Source: Chloranthus sessilifolius
Lineage: Eukaryota > Streptophyta > Magnoliopsida > Chloranthales > Chloranthaceae
Length of the DNA: 64,000 nucleotides
Assembly: GCA_021018995.1 (NCBI GenBank)
Contig: CM037586.1
Span: forward strand, 150,454,060-150,518,059
Direction of reading: 5' to 3'
The notes under the pieces were generated by a model, which worked only from the letters and a program-made list of their open reading frames with translations, was not told the DNA's origin and made no database searches. This document shows positions 33,881-45,709 of this stretch, in pieces; within the stretch, counting starts at the first letter, position 1, and the number at the start of each line of letters is the position of its first letter. The position numbers were made by a program, and so were the translations under genes.

Positions 33881-34460
33881 CTTTAAAGACACAGTAATTG
33901 AACCTCAACTTAGTAGAGTTGGAGATCCCAAATCCTAAGTTCAACGAGATAAGAAACTACTCTGTGACCCTTTTTTTTTATGAGACTCCGTGATCCTTGA
34001 AAGTGCACAAAGTTATGTTACCTATTGGTCATCCCTATGGTATCAAATTTCGTGCACATCTTTTATAACGTGAGAGGGTGAGTTTAACTCTTAATGATTC
34101 TATAAGCACTCATTTATTGGGGTGATAAAGTAGTTACAAGAGCACCCATGACAGATTCACCTATATAAGTATGGAAGTGAAGTCGCTTTAGCAGAGATTC
34201 GGTTCTCTCTGAGATACTCATGAAATCAAGATTTTAGCGCGTGACTGTAAAGTGCAGACCTAATGTCACTAATGATTTAGGTCATAGTAAGTGTATATGT
34301 AATTTCGATTTATTAGACAAGTTTTAAGTTCAAAGCTAAAAACTACTTAAAGTCCTTACAAACTTTAAGTTGTATGTCTTAGTCAAAGGTTCAAATCGAT
34401 CGGTACCTCTGATATGCTTAGTATGATCGCTCTAATACACAATTTTTATATTTATTTTGA

Positions 34461-34473
34461 AACAATGGGAGGA
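34461..34473 (+). promoter_or_regulatory. copia polypurine tract
   Basis: The purine-rich AACAATGGGAGGA lies directly before the TGTTATAT start of the right LTR. This is the expected position and sequence type for plus-strand priming in plant copia elements. Confidence 0.7.
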
Positions 34474-34474
34474 T

Positions 34475-34964
34475 TGTTATATATATTAGTGTAGTAATAT
34501 ATATTTTAGTGTTTCAAAATAAAAATAATAATAATTATTATATATCTTGATAATAATTCAATGGCCAACTTATAAAAATCATTTTTTCTCTAAAAAAGTG
34601 TCTTTTCATATTTGAATTTATCTCTTCACCGTAAATCTAAAAAGACACAAGTGAAATCGATTTATCTTTTTTACAGTTTTCTGAAAAGACGCAACTCTCT
34701 GAAAAGATACATGTGAAATTGATTTATCGTTTTACCGAAAAGACATATAAAATCTATGTAACAGGTTCTTTCTCTAAAAAGTGCAATCTAGAAATAAACA
34801 TACGGTTATTGGCAAGACCGGATTTTGTTGTATCCTGAAGGCAGCTTCACTGGAAACCCTATTACATATTTGTTTATCCGACAGAGTGGGAGCGTCCATT
34901 GTCTTTAAGACAACATAATGAATTACGCGCCTTGAAGCCATTATCAATACCAAAATTTTCAACA
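34475..34964 (+). repeat. 3' LTR of the copia element
   Basis: It starts TGTTATAT and ends TCAACA, then CGGAC (34965-34969), which repeats 59-63. Compared with the left LTR it has lost roughly 170 bp around the TATA box and leader and carries many substitutions. Confidence 0.85.
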
Positions 34965-34969
34965 CGGAC

Positions 34970-36212
34970 TGAGTGTTGGGGTACCTAGTTCAGGCCTGGC
35001 TCGATTTAACTCTGGCCAGATCATGCTTAGCCTAGGTTCAGTCTCGGGGTAGGATTATAAACCCAAAAAGCCTGCTCTTTTCGAGCGTGGTTTAGGCCGA
35101 AATCCAGGCCAACCCGATCCATTGAAAATCCTAATTAATATAGAAGGCTGCTACAGTCACACCATTTTTCTTCAGGCGTATCATTTCTAGTCTATCACCA
35201 CCTTTTACTTTTTGCACACCCATAATGGAATAATAGTAATAATAATTCTTATTGTGGTTAATAAAGATCCAAAACATGTATTACTTAGGAAAAAATATGT
35301 TATAACAGCTATTGGGAGCCCACAAAGTTTCCTTAATTTTGTTTCTCCCTTTGTTAAATAAAATAAAATTTCTAATTGCACACTAACTTTTGCTATTTGT
35401 ACGCCACTTTATTTTACTTGGGTATGTGAGAATAAAAAATTAGAATGCACATAGCAGTCCTCTTTAACATGTGTTTTATCCATTCATATAGGGCTGTCAG
35501 GGAGGTCAGGTTGGCCCAGTAGCCCGGCCCAAAAGAAAAACCATGGCTAAGGCTTATATTGTTTGTTGGTATGGTGGTCCACCCTTGATACCTAAAGGCC
35601 ATTTAGTTTGTAATTGATAGCCTGAAGCTCAGTCTGGGTGCAGTCTGCATTGATTACTAGTTAAGTACTCTCATACTAATCTTTAATAATATGAGTAGGA
35701 AAAATATTAATCCTTTTCTCTCGGGTCTCGCCTGAAACAACTCTCCCTTCTCGTATTATAATAATAAAAATAATGCACAAAGAGGGTTGCATCGAATGAA
35801 ACGGAAGGATTAAACTTTTTTGGTAAATGGCAAGAATATCCTTACATTTATTAAGTCTATTAAAATTTCTCCCATATCCCAAAAGTCTCTTTTACTTCCT
35901 TCGGTTGCTCCCAGATGCTCACATGCATCGCACGTAAATTTTAAAAAAGCATTGATTAATTTTCAAATGAGAAAGATAATATTTAAAAGGGGCAATGGGC
36001 TAGGTGGCCCGGCACGACCCGTTAAGCCTGGCCTGATTTAATTAAGGAGGGTTGGGGCTTAACAAAAAGTCGACACATTGAGCTCGGGCTAGCACTTTAA
36101 GGCTAATATTGGAATGGGCCAGATTTGGGCTTAAGCACCTAGAACCATTGGGCTCTCATATGTAATAAGTAATTAAGTTTCAGCTGCAATCAATATTTTT
36201 AAGAAATCACTA
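34970..36212. other. GGCC-rich degenerate repeat DNA
   Basis: Stretches rich in GGCCC, GGCCTGG and AAGCCTGGCC words, some starting TAGGGCTGTCAGG (35489) or ending CATTGCCACACCTA (near 36764), look like remnants of hAT-type non-autonomous elements. No clean pair of ends with matching duplications was found. No gene. Confidence 0.4.
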
Positions 36213-36440
36213 GGGCTGTGCTTGGATTAGTTCTCTCAAACCAAAGAGCCAAATATTGGCTCCGACGGCTAAAATCTCATTTGGTATTAAAGCTTTCTGC
36301 CCTATTTGCTCTTGAAAGGAGTTTTTTTAATTGATAAAACAACTCGTTGCTTGCTCTACGCCAGATTAGATAAAACCTGCTCTGACGGAGAGTAGGTGAA
36401 TAACTAGCGATCTCTAAAGGAGAGCGAACCCAAACACAAC
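36213..36440. mobile_element. Tourist/Harbinger-like MITE
   Basis: The left end is GGGCTGTGCTTGGATTAG. The right end, read inward, is GGTTGTGTTTGGGTTCG. The flanks are CTA and TAA, one base from the TWA duplication expected for PIF/Harbinger elements. 228 bp with no coding capacity. Confidence 0.5.
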
Positions 36441-37295
36441 CTAAAGAATTATAAATTTTTCATTTTTAAACTCTAGACTTTTTTTTGGACATAGATATTA
36501 ACATCTTATTAGGCACTTGCAATATATCAGTTTTTCTATTTTTATGAATATAGAGCTAATTTTCATAAATTCATAACTAATTTATGAATAAATTTTATTG
36601 GGCCGAGCCAAGCTTGGGCTTTAAAATTTTATTACAGGCCTAATTGTGGCTTGAGATTATAAGCTCTTCATTGGCTTGAGCCGGGCTTAGCGAAGTTTAC
36701 ATTCGTCGGCCAGGCTTGAATTTACAGTAGCCCAGACCAAGCCCAAGCCCAAGCATTGCCACACCTAATAATAGTTGAATGCTTAAGAAAATTTATATTG
36801 AAAATCATACAGTTATAATCAATCAAGGAACAATGGAAAAAAATTAAGAATAAATTCCATAGCCCATTTGTTTTTTTGGTTTTTTATAATTAATTTCATA
36901 ATCCATAACTCCATATTCGATCCTACAAGGTTTGGGCCGAGCTAGAGCTCAGACTGTGCCCTTTAGGGCCAGGCTCTAATAGACCCTAGCCCAATGTCCT
37001 TTGAAATGGCTAATGGGCGAGTATAACTCTACCTCGCCATTTAGGGCTCTGCAAAAATCCGACTGAAACTAACCAAAGTTTCAGTTCAGTTTCGGTTTTG
37101 TGACATATCGGTTCAGTTTCGGTTTCGGTTTCAAAAAATAGAAACCGATAACTATTGGGTTGGTTTCAATTTTAACGTTAAAAAACTGAAACCGAACCGA
37201 TAAAAAACCGATAGTAATAGTACTCATGCTACATACACAAAAAATAGGTTGCAAAGAAAAAAATCTCTTTTAAAAAGCCTACTCTCTTTTGAAAT

Positions 37296-40200
37296 TACTA
37301 GAGAAGGAAATTGATGAACTGTTGGAAAAAGACGAAATGATGTGACACCAATGGGCACGAGAACTATTGCCTAAGGAGGGTGACCGAAACACAATTTTTC
37401 CATGCTAAGGCATCACAACGAAAAAAGAAGAACCACATTCCGGACTCTGCAATGATTCGGGGTTATTGTGTGAATCAGCTCAAGAAATTGGGGAGATAAT
37501 TGTCTCCTACTACCATGACCTCAGCACATCAAACCCTTCATACATTAATAAAGCTTTTCAACATGTGGAACCAACGGTCACTGATAGGCGGAATGAATGG
37601 CTACTTAAGGAGTATTTACAAACGCAGTAGTCTACAAAGCTCTATTCCAAATGTGCCCACTCAAATCTCTGGGTCCTGACGGTATGCCTACTTTGTTTTA
37701 TCAAATATACTAGCGTATAGTTGGAAATTCTGTTGTTAATACTGTATTATCCTACCTCAATGGGTCCTTAAATATTGATAGTATAAACAAAACCTTGATT
37801 GTCCTCATCCCAAAGTCTAAGCAACCGAAATCCATAACTGAGTTCCGCCCCATCAGTTTGTGTAATGTAATTTATAAAGTGATATCAAAAGTCTTAGTTA
37901 ATCGGTTAAAAGTGATCCTTTCATCTATCATTTCAGAAAATTAGTGTGTTTTTCTGTTGGGTTGCCTCATAACCGATAATATTCTTGTTGCCTTCAAAAT
38001 TGCTCACCACCAAAAAATCAAAAATAATGGGAAACTAGGAGACTACTCTCTTAAGTTAGATTTGAGCAAGTCTAATGATAGAATTGAATGGGTTTTCCTT
38101 GAAAAAACTTCAAGCAAAATGTGTTTCAATAAAAAATGGGTTTATTTGATCATGGGGTGTGCGTCTTCTGTTTCCTACTCTTTTATTGTCAATGGGGGAA
38201 TTGTCAGTCATATCAAACCATCTAGGGTCCTTAGACAAGGTGATCCATTATCACTCTACCTTTTTATAATTTGTGCTGATGTTTTATCTTCTCTTTTGTC
38301 ACAAGCTAAGCAAAATGGATCTATTAGTAGGGCTACTATTTGCAGGGGTGCTCCTCCGATTACCCACCTATTTTTCGCAGATGATACCTTGATCTACACC
38401 AAGACAAACACATCTGAAATTCAAATGGTGTTAAATATTCTCAACTTATATGAGAAAGCGTTGGGCTAAATGATGAATATGGATAAATCCACCATCACCT
38501 ACAGCAAAAATGTGCATGATTCTACCAAGCAAGAGATACAAAATCTAATTCATTTTATGCAATGCTCAGATTGGGAAAACTAATTGGGGCTGCCCACGAT
38601 GGTTGGCAAATTTAAAAGACAAATTTTCAGTTATATTAAAAATCAAATTTGGAAAAGGATACAAGGGTAGAAGGAGAGATTGTTGTCGGTGGGGGGTAAA
38701 GAGACTTTAATTAAAATCGTGGTACAAGCTATTCCTACCTATACGATAGCTTCTTTTCGTCTTCCAAAAAGCCTCATCAAGGAAATTTCTTTCGTTATTG
38801 CTAACTATTGGTGGAGTCAAAACAATAAAGAGGGTGGTATCCATTGGATGGCGTCGGATAAGATCTGTAAAAGCAAGTACACCGGTGGAATTAAACAGTT
38901 AAAAAGTTTCAACATTGTCATGCTTAGCAAACAATGTTAGAGACTTTTTAGAAACCATGAATCATTAGCGGAAAAAGTTTTGAAGGTGAAGTATTTCCCC
39001 ACCACGAGTTTCTTGCAAGCTTCCCTTGGTAATAGACCATCCTTCACATGGTGAAGCATCCTATCAGCCCGTGATACATTCGAAAATGACATAATTTGGA
39101 GAGTTGGGAGGGGAGATAATATTCGGATATGAGGTGATCGGTGGCTACCGAGGCCTTCTACATTCCAAGTGTACTCTCCAAAAGTATCATCAACGCTACA
39201 AGCTGTGGATCAACTTATCGATGAGGAAAGTAGAAGATGAAAGGTAGATTTTGTTAGAAAAACTTTCTGTGATAAGGAGGCTAATATCATTTTGGGATTG
39301 CCATTATCAGAATAGAGTCAATCGGATGAGAGAGCGTGGGCGATTTTCTGTCAAAAGCACGTATCACCTTGCTTCTCATAAAATTGAAATTGAAGGTAGA
39401 TATGCTAACACTAGTGCTTCCGTGGATACAAGGATCTGGAAAGCAATTTGGGAGTCATATACCAAATAAAGTTAAAATATTCACTTCGAAGCCTGTTGCG
39501 ATATTTTACCCGTCCATCAAAATTTAAGAAAGAAGATTTCATCGATAGACAGTATGTATGATATTTGTGGTAGACATGAAGAATCCTCTATTCATGTTCT
39601 GTGCAAATGTGAATGGGCAGCAAAAACCTGGTTTATATCACTATTTGAGGCCCGAATTCATGTAAATCCACCTCGCTGCGTTATAGAGTGGGTGAGTAGT
39701 TTTATCAAAAATCATGGCGAAGATCAATTCTACCTATTTCTTTGTACTATGTGGGCGATATGGTCGGACAGAAATAAATTTATTCATGAAGGTACAAAAG
39801 TCGATCCATACAACGCTGCATCGTTTGCGACTACTTTTGCACAGGAGTATGTGGATGTCAACAACATTCAAAATCAGAATATTACACCTAATGTATATTC
39901 TTTTTGGACAATGCCACCTTAGGGCCTTTACAAGATAAATGTGGATAGGTCGTGATAAAAAATAACCAAAGCAATTGGTATTGGGGTCGCTGTCAGAGAT
40001 TTTATGAGGTATTTGATTGCTGCCCTTGCAAAACTTGAAATAGGTAGTCTAAACTCCAAATTTTCCGAAGCTCTTGCGGTTTTTGAAGTTGTTAAATTTG
40101 CCGAGGACCAAGGTCTGCGAGATATCATGATTGAAAGTGATTTGGCTTACATTAGCGCTATCAATGATGTTGAAGAGGACCTCTCAGAAATTGGAATTAG
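37296..40200 (+). pseudogene. L1-type LINE, 5'-truncated, with reverse transcriptase and RNase H
   Basis: The plus strand reads in order: the segment before RT (GDRNT, WCESAQEIGEIIVSYY-type, 37370-37520); RT (PDGMPTLFYQ near 37680; SLKLDLSKSNDRIEW near 38055, where the usual KAYDR has changed; GDPLSLYLFIICADVL near 38240; HLFFADDTLIY near 38370); the LSVGGKETLIK region (38680); a zf-RVT segment (CGRHEESSIHVLCKCEWA, 39565); and an RNase H domain (EIGSLNSKFSEALAVFEVV to IESDLAYISAIND, 40030-40170). The last is typical of a plant L1 subgroup. There are many stops and frameshifts, the endonuclease is missing, and no poly(A) tail was found. Confidence 0.85.
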
Positions 40201-40660
40201 GGCTGTCAACGAGCTATTCTTACTCTTCATTTTAATCCTAACCAAGGAAAGAAGAAAGAAAGGGACGTTACAGGCTTACAGCGGGGGTTTCTCTATATTC
40301 CTCTCTCTCTCTCTCTCTCTAGACACCCGCACTCGAAAGGTGTCTCCGGCGATCGATCCGCCTTCTCTTAAGCTCTTCGGCGATCGATCCAGCTTCTACG
40401 GCATGGCTATTTTTTGGAAAACCAGCTCATCAGCTAAGCTCTCTTCTTCTTCTTCTTCTTCCTCTGTTCTTTCTCTTGTTTTTTTCAAATTTTTTTTACT
40501 AAAAATATTCATAAAACGTATATATTTTAGCAAATGAAGTTGGGTTGCTAATAACCACAAGTTTCTTGTGGCTATATTTATTTATATATCTACCAAAAAT
40601 GTTTGTGGTTTACAAGGAACCTTCTGTTCGTATCCCTGCTAATTATTTTATGTTTAATTA
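40201..40660. other. unassigned segment between the LINE and the right piece of the hAT-like element
   Basis: Contains a CT microsatellite (40301-40320), a repeated GGCGATCGATCC word (two copies, near 40349 and 40380) and a TCT run. It looks like 5' untranslated or promoter sequence of another gene or LINE, but nothing is recognised with confidence. Confidence 0.35.
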
Positions 40661-40812
40661 TTTGTGGTTCAATAACTATCAGTTCGGTTTCGGTTTTGAA
40701 TCTTATCGGTTGAGTTTCGATTTCATAAAACAGAAATTGATAGTTATCGATTCGGTTTCGATTTTGCATGAAAACAGACCCGAACCGACCCGATAACACC
40801 CCTATCGCCATT

Positions 40813-43073
40813 TATACTTAGAGCGTACTCCTACGACCGCCTTTATACAACATGTACAGTAACCGTTCACGTTTTGACTGATGGAACACATGTTTGATCT
40901 ATCAAAGTTGCAACTAGCAGCCAATCATTGACATGTATCTTAACGAAGAAAAAAAATCTTGTGTTTTGTAGAGTGTGAACCATGTGATTGGTGCACTTTA
41001 ATTTAGATTGTTAAAAAAATAAATATAAATTATTACGGTCTCGATCTTTTAGAGTATATATAGAATGGTTCCGATCCATCAATGAATGTAATTGTTGAAC
41101 CCACGTTAGTTTAATATATATACCACCATTTTGATGTTTGGACTTTGGATTGCTTAAAAAAGTGACACTTGGCTGCGGGAAATTAAACGCAATTTTCTAT
41201 ATGGGCTGTTTCAAGTTATGGAAAATTTTCAATTGATCACTTGCCACCAGTTCATGTGAAGATTCCTAATTACACGTAAATATGTACCTTCGACGATTAT
41301 TTTTTAATGTCGTAGACTCGTCTTTTGATCACACGTCTAAGATTCGTCTTTTGATCACACCTCTTCGGCAGATGTGAAATGAAATTTCTTTTACCAGACA
41401 TCAGCATGTGTTGATTTTTGCAGTCGAATCAGTTTGATTGAACTTCTAAAGTGCACTTGAAGGGGATCGTGTTTGCTATCTAATTTAGGAGATTCGTATT
41501 CCCTTATACTCTCTTGAGCAAAAGAGGTTTTGGGCAATGTAATTTTAAAACATTGATAGAGAGAGAGAATTAGAACTAAAACTTGCAAGAATTAGATTCA
41601 GAACTAGAAGGGGTTCTCAAAGTAGATGGTTCTAAAATGGATTTTCTAAAAATTTAAAAGGACACTGTTTCCTAAGGGTTATATATTATAGCTAGGCCGA
41701 TAAAGTGCAGGCAGCTGACCTGACATGACATGATTGTCTGTGAATTAATTGAGCACACCACACTTGCAGCTAATTGCTTCATGCCACATAAGCCGCTTGC
41801 ACTTTATCTCTGCATAAAATCTAAAATCTATGGTCCATATAACACTATCCAAAGAAACCCATTTCTCCTAGCTAGAATAATGACTGTCGAGAATTTAAAA
41901 GGTCATTGAATGCTTAAACCCACCATTTAAGGTCCAATTTAAGCTCTAGACTCAAAAAAAATTTAAGCCAAAGGTCGTCTCAGCAGAGTCGTATGAGGCG
42001 GGCTCCCAATTCAGGGTTTGCACGCAAATTTAATTGTGTGCAAAACCCTTTGCATGTAATATCCTACTGTCAGGGTTCAGATGGAACTCTGACAGTGATG
42101 GGAAGGCTACGAGCGGGTCGATCAATCGGCATGTGATTGCAAGCATTAGGCTAAATGCGTGATAAACTGTCCGTACCCTCATCCATGTGCAGTCACACTT
42201 TTAGAGGCCTCTGATCACAGGGATTCTACACACCGATTCATGCGCACAACAGAGATTGTTCGGGTATGTCTTTGCACGCAATCAATTGTGCGCATAGGAT
42301 AAAGCACGCAATTCTCAATGCACATGGCTGAAAAAAATCTCGAGGCTACTGTCACGGGATCAATCTTTCAATATGCCAACCCGTGCTGCACCTAACGCCC
42401 AACGCACTAGATAAAGGTAAAACAGTAGTTATGGGGAAATAACAGAAAAACCTCAAATGTATTGGTTTGACATACTATCCACATAGCACACATCCTCTGC
42501 GCCAACACGCCCACAATAGCCTGCTTCTTCCCCCACACGACTATGTCGCGTTTGTCGCAACCGCATCGCATGCTCTCATCAACAAAGGGAAGAAGTGGCC
42601 CTACGACTAGCCCGGATGGCTACGCCACACGAGCCCGTCACACTACGCTCCCGAACCCTTAGAAAAAGGGTGCACTAGCCTCCTACACCCCAAGCGAGCT
42701 CAGTGGGGAGATCGATTCGTGTGGGTGTCTCAGCCTGTACAATTTTATCCAAAGGTTGAGGGCTTATATAATAGTTGGGACGTTACATTTATTATTGAAA
42801 AGTTTAAAATGAGTTACTTTCACATGATTAGTGGATGATCATGGAAAATGACGGATTTGGAATCCGAAGCGTGGAATTTACAAATCCGTCATTTTTCATT
42901 CATTTGGATATAACTTATGTATCAAAAAAATAGATCCCAATTTTCTGCTATTTTTCAAGTTGAGTACGATAGTACTCTTCGAAATTTAATTCGGGGAGCC
43001 TTTGGAAAATTTGAACGTCTCCTTAAGACACACAAGACCTAATAAATCGTTTTCCTCCATTTTTAAAGCTATC
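40813..43073. other. intergenic DNA without recognised genes
   Basis: No coding signal. 41990-42750 is richer in G+C than its surroundings and repeats CACGCAA- and TGCGCA-type words, possibly an LTR fragment. No ends or duplications were resolved. Confidence 0.45.
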
Positions 43074-43081
43074 AATATAGT

Positions 43082-43881
43082 TAGGGCTGCAACAGAGCCG
43101 AGCTAGCTCGACAGCTTGGCTCGGTTTGGCCCAAAAATGAGAGCTTTTACTCTCTTAAGCTCGACTTGAGAACCAAAGTAGAGCTTTTATTTATAACTCG
43201 GTTAAAGTAGAACCGAGCTAGAGCTGAGCTTGTAATACTCGGCCCGACTCGACTGGATTAATAGTATATAATACTTTTATATATAATAAAATATAATATA
43301 TATAATTTTGATTTTTCTTTTACTTTTTCCCTTTATAATAAGATTCATCTAATTGTTACTTTATAATGGATAAATATGTAATAAATATATAATCCTTATA
43401 ATCGTCTCTTAAAGTTTACTCTCTTTCCTTCTGTAACTATTAAAGTTGTTTCTCACTTGTCTCAATAAACAACTAGCATAATAATTGACCAACCAATCAA
43501 CACCTAGGGCTGGCACTTATGCTCTTAATTAATATTTAGCACATTAAAATTAAACACATTTTTCTCCTATTTATCAGTTAAATCTAAAAGAACTAAGGGA
43601 TTAAAAGATATTAGGGATTTCAATTTTTAATTTTATTAAAGCTTTCATCTATTAAAAAAAAGAAGATAATGTCTGAAACAACATTATGAAAAATAATTTA
43701 TAATAAAATTTATTTAGCTTGAATCCTGGCTCGGCCCAACTCGAGCTCGATAGAGCGGAGCTAGAGCTCCGACTTTTCAGGCTCGAAGGGGCTAGATCTA
43801 GTTCCAGCTCGGCTCGTATTAGGTAGAGCCGAGATAGAGTTGACCCAAGCTCGGGCTCAGCCCGGCTCGGTTGCAACCCTA
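43082..43881. mobile_element. hAT-like non-autonomous element, copy A
   Basis: The left end is TAGGGCTGCAACAGAGCCG. The right end, read inward, is TAGGGTTGCAACCGAGCCGG. Duplications are AATATAGT (43074-43081) and AATATGGT (43882-43889), 7 of 8 identical. Both ends are full of GAGCTCGGCTC words and the centre is AT-rich. A reverse-oriented relative lies at 62578-63431. Confidence 0.82.
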
Positions 43882-44053
43882 AATATGGTTATCCAAGTAG
43901 TAGAAAATGATGGAAAACGAAGGAATCATGTAGATTCATGCAAACTAAGAATCCATGTGAAAATGTATGAATAATAAATCCTTTTTTTCATGTTTTTTTA
44001 TCAAAACACACAAATGAGAAATTTCATTTTCTAGTATTTGAGTATGCTCGTGA

Positions 44054-44175
44054 GGAAATTTGTATTTTCGGCCCTCATATTTTTTGAATTTTCAAAATCG
44101 GTCATGTAGTTTCAAACTTTGCAGAAACGGACGGCTCCAAGCCAAGCCGTATCCATGTCACCATTGCCAGTAAAC
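44054..44175 (+). repeat. lone terminal inverted repeat of a second MULE of the same family
   Basis: GGAAATTTGTATTTTCGGCC and the next 100 bp align with the MULE TIR at 1755-1885, including the ends of the blocks GCAGAAACGG, GGCTCCAAGC and ATCCATGTCACC, with roughly one change in five. No partner end was seen in the window. Confidence 0.75.
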
Positions 44176-44217
44176 TCGTTGAAATTTTGGACGTTATCAA
44201 CTAATTTCAAGTACTCA

Positions 44218-44382
44218 CACTACAAAAAAAAAGACTAGTTGCAGCAACTATAAACTGCCGCTATTAGCAAAAAAAATGCCACTAATACCCTTGCCGCGTT
44301 AATAGTCTTAATAGTTTGTTTGTTAATAGCGGCACTTTTTGGCTGCAAAAAACTGCCGCTAATAGTTTTATTTTTTGTAGTG
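44218..44382. mobile_element. mini-CACTA (MITE)
   Basis: 165 bp starting CACTACAAAAAAAAAGAC and ending TATTTTTTGTAGTG. The interior has GCCGCTATTAG and TAATAGCGGC inverted words. The flanks TCA and TCG agree at 2 of 3 bases. Typical of small CACTA derivatives. Confidence 0.75.
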
Positions 44383-44607
44383 TCGGTATCCACTTCCTAG
44401 TATGCATTCAGAAGTGATTTCGAAAGCTGGATTTTTGAAATGATAGGTCAGTAGTGATGTGGAAACGGCTTGAAAATGCAAATATCTCATGTTCCTGGCC
44501 ACAAACAGTTGGAAATGTCAATTCTTTTATGAATAAAATTTTGAGCTCTTTTCCTGGTAGGTAAGCATGGGATTTGAACCCCAGAATTTTGGGCATTTTA
44601 AAATCAA

Positions 44608-45002
44608 GTACAACTATTCTCACCTATTATCGTATTAAGTACCACACAGTGTTTCACAAATGAAAACCATTGGCTCATTTGAATCATATGATGGAGATTT
44701 TTTTTTATTCCAATCTTTTTCATGATAGATCTCAAGATTTTGGCGTGCTTATAAGATGGTCAAATGTTGATTTCACATGACACGCGTCCCTAAAAATGAA
44801 GGTCAACTCCTTTGCCCATTATCTAAATCACTTTTGGGGATGTGTGCTATGTTGAGTTAACATCTGACCATCTAATAGGCACACTACGATCTTAAGATCT
44901 ATCATGGGGAAGATTGGAACAAAAAATAATCTCCATTGACTGATTTTCACCTGTGTAAAATTGTGTGGTACTTACTCTGAAAATGAGTAAGAATAGTTGT
45001 AC
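44608..45002. mobile_element. fold-back MITE
   Basis: About 395 bp whose two halves are inverted copies: GTACAACTATTCTCACC on the left pairs with the right end, and the pairing continues through AAGTACCACACA and a long TTCCAATCTT-containing arm. A related sequence lies at 49950-50285. Confidence 0.72.
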
Positions 45003-45479
45003 CCTATAATATTTTATTTTACCAAGGGCGAGGGAAAAAATGGAAGACGAGGTCATCGTCTCTTCATCTTCAATGGCAAAAACCTCTCCTAACTTCTCTC
45101 ATGCCCGCCATTGATTTGGAGTTTCACCAATCTCTTTCATTACCAACAAACACTCAAATAGTAGAAGAAGCGATGAAATGACAAAAAAACCTTGAGCTTA
45201 AAATGAGGCATTAGCCAAGTTAGTATGCTCCACAATTGTCACGTGTGTATGCCAGTCTGCTCCTTTGTTCGCGAGGTTTTCTCGGCCAAATGGCCGTATC
45301 AAAAAATAAAAATAAAATAAAGATTGACGGATTCATTAGATGTGTGAAATACTGTGGATATTTGACTTTCATGGGAGACATGATCGTTTATTTTGCCTTT
45401 CTTTTGTCAATCTTTGAAACTTGGATAAAGCACATTCAAATTGTGGTTGCCCATGACTTAGGTGATTTGATGAGTAGAC
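45003..45479. other. short intergenic stretch
   Basis: No gene or repeat was resolved. An 84-codon open frame (45236-45490) has no recognisable features. Confidence 0.4.
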
Positions 45480-45488
45480 TTGGCAGTT

Positions 45489-45709
45489 GACACCATGGAT
45501 CAAAATTTCATCCGATACCGATACGAATTGGTATCGGTGACCTCCGATACGATACATTGAATGTACTGTATCGGTCGTTGTATGAGTTATACCAAACGAT
45601 ACATTCAATGTATTGCTCGATACAGACCGATACCGATACATATTGTCCAATACATATCGGTTTTGAGCTCGGACGATACGTATCGGTTTTCCAGCATTTT
45701 GATCCCTGG
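45489..45709. mobile_element. short palindrome-filled MULE-like element (copy 2 of 8)
   Basis: Left end near ACCATGGATCAAAATTTC. Right end, read inward, CCAGGGATCAAAATGC. The interior is filled with CGATACGTATCGG-type palindromes. Flanks TTGGCAGTT and TTGGCACGC agree at 6 of 9 bases, so the exact edges are less certain than in the other copies. Confidence 0.55.

Larger units (their letters stand above)
64..34964 (+). mobile_element. Ty1/copia LTR retrotransposon remnant, outermost host of the nest
   Basis: Two similar LTRs (64-726 and 34475-34964) in the same orientation bound this element, and the 5-bp duplication CGGAC sits at 59-63 and 34965-34969. Between them are only about 1.7 kb of the element's own sequence, split by the Mutator-like insertion at 1755-33793: a scrap of gag and the C-terminal part of RNase H. 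Protease, integrase and most of reverse transcriptase are missing, so the element was internally deleted and non-autonomous. The LTRs differ by many substitutions and a large deletion, which points to an old insertion. The assignment to copia rests on the RNase H motifs and the polypurine tract next to the right LTR. Confidence 0.88.
37042..40804. mobile_element. hAT-like non-autonomous element split by a LINE
   Basis: The left end is TAGGGCTCTGCAAAAATCC (37042). The right end, read inward, is TAGGGGTGTTATCGGGTCGG (40804). Both are flanked by the perfect 8-bp duplication TCGCCATT (37034-37041, 40805-40812). Its own sequence is only about 200 bp on the left and 145 bp on the right, made of CGGTTTCGG and CCGAAACC words. 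The L1 LINE (37296-40200) and about 450 bp more lie inside. Confidence 0.75.

Noticed and set aside
39..36768. A further hAT-like element enclosing the copia element (TAGACACATCAGG at 39, CCACACCTA near 36768)
   Set aside because: The candidate ends match poorly and the flanking 8-mers agree at only about 5 of 8 bases.
40199..40804. A separate hAT-like element starting TAGGGCTGTCAACGAG at 40199
   Set aside because: Its 8-bp left flank does not match the right flank at 40805, whereas the end at 37042 has a perfect 8-bp match.
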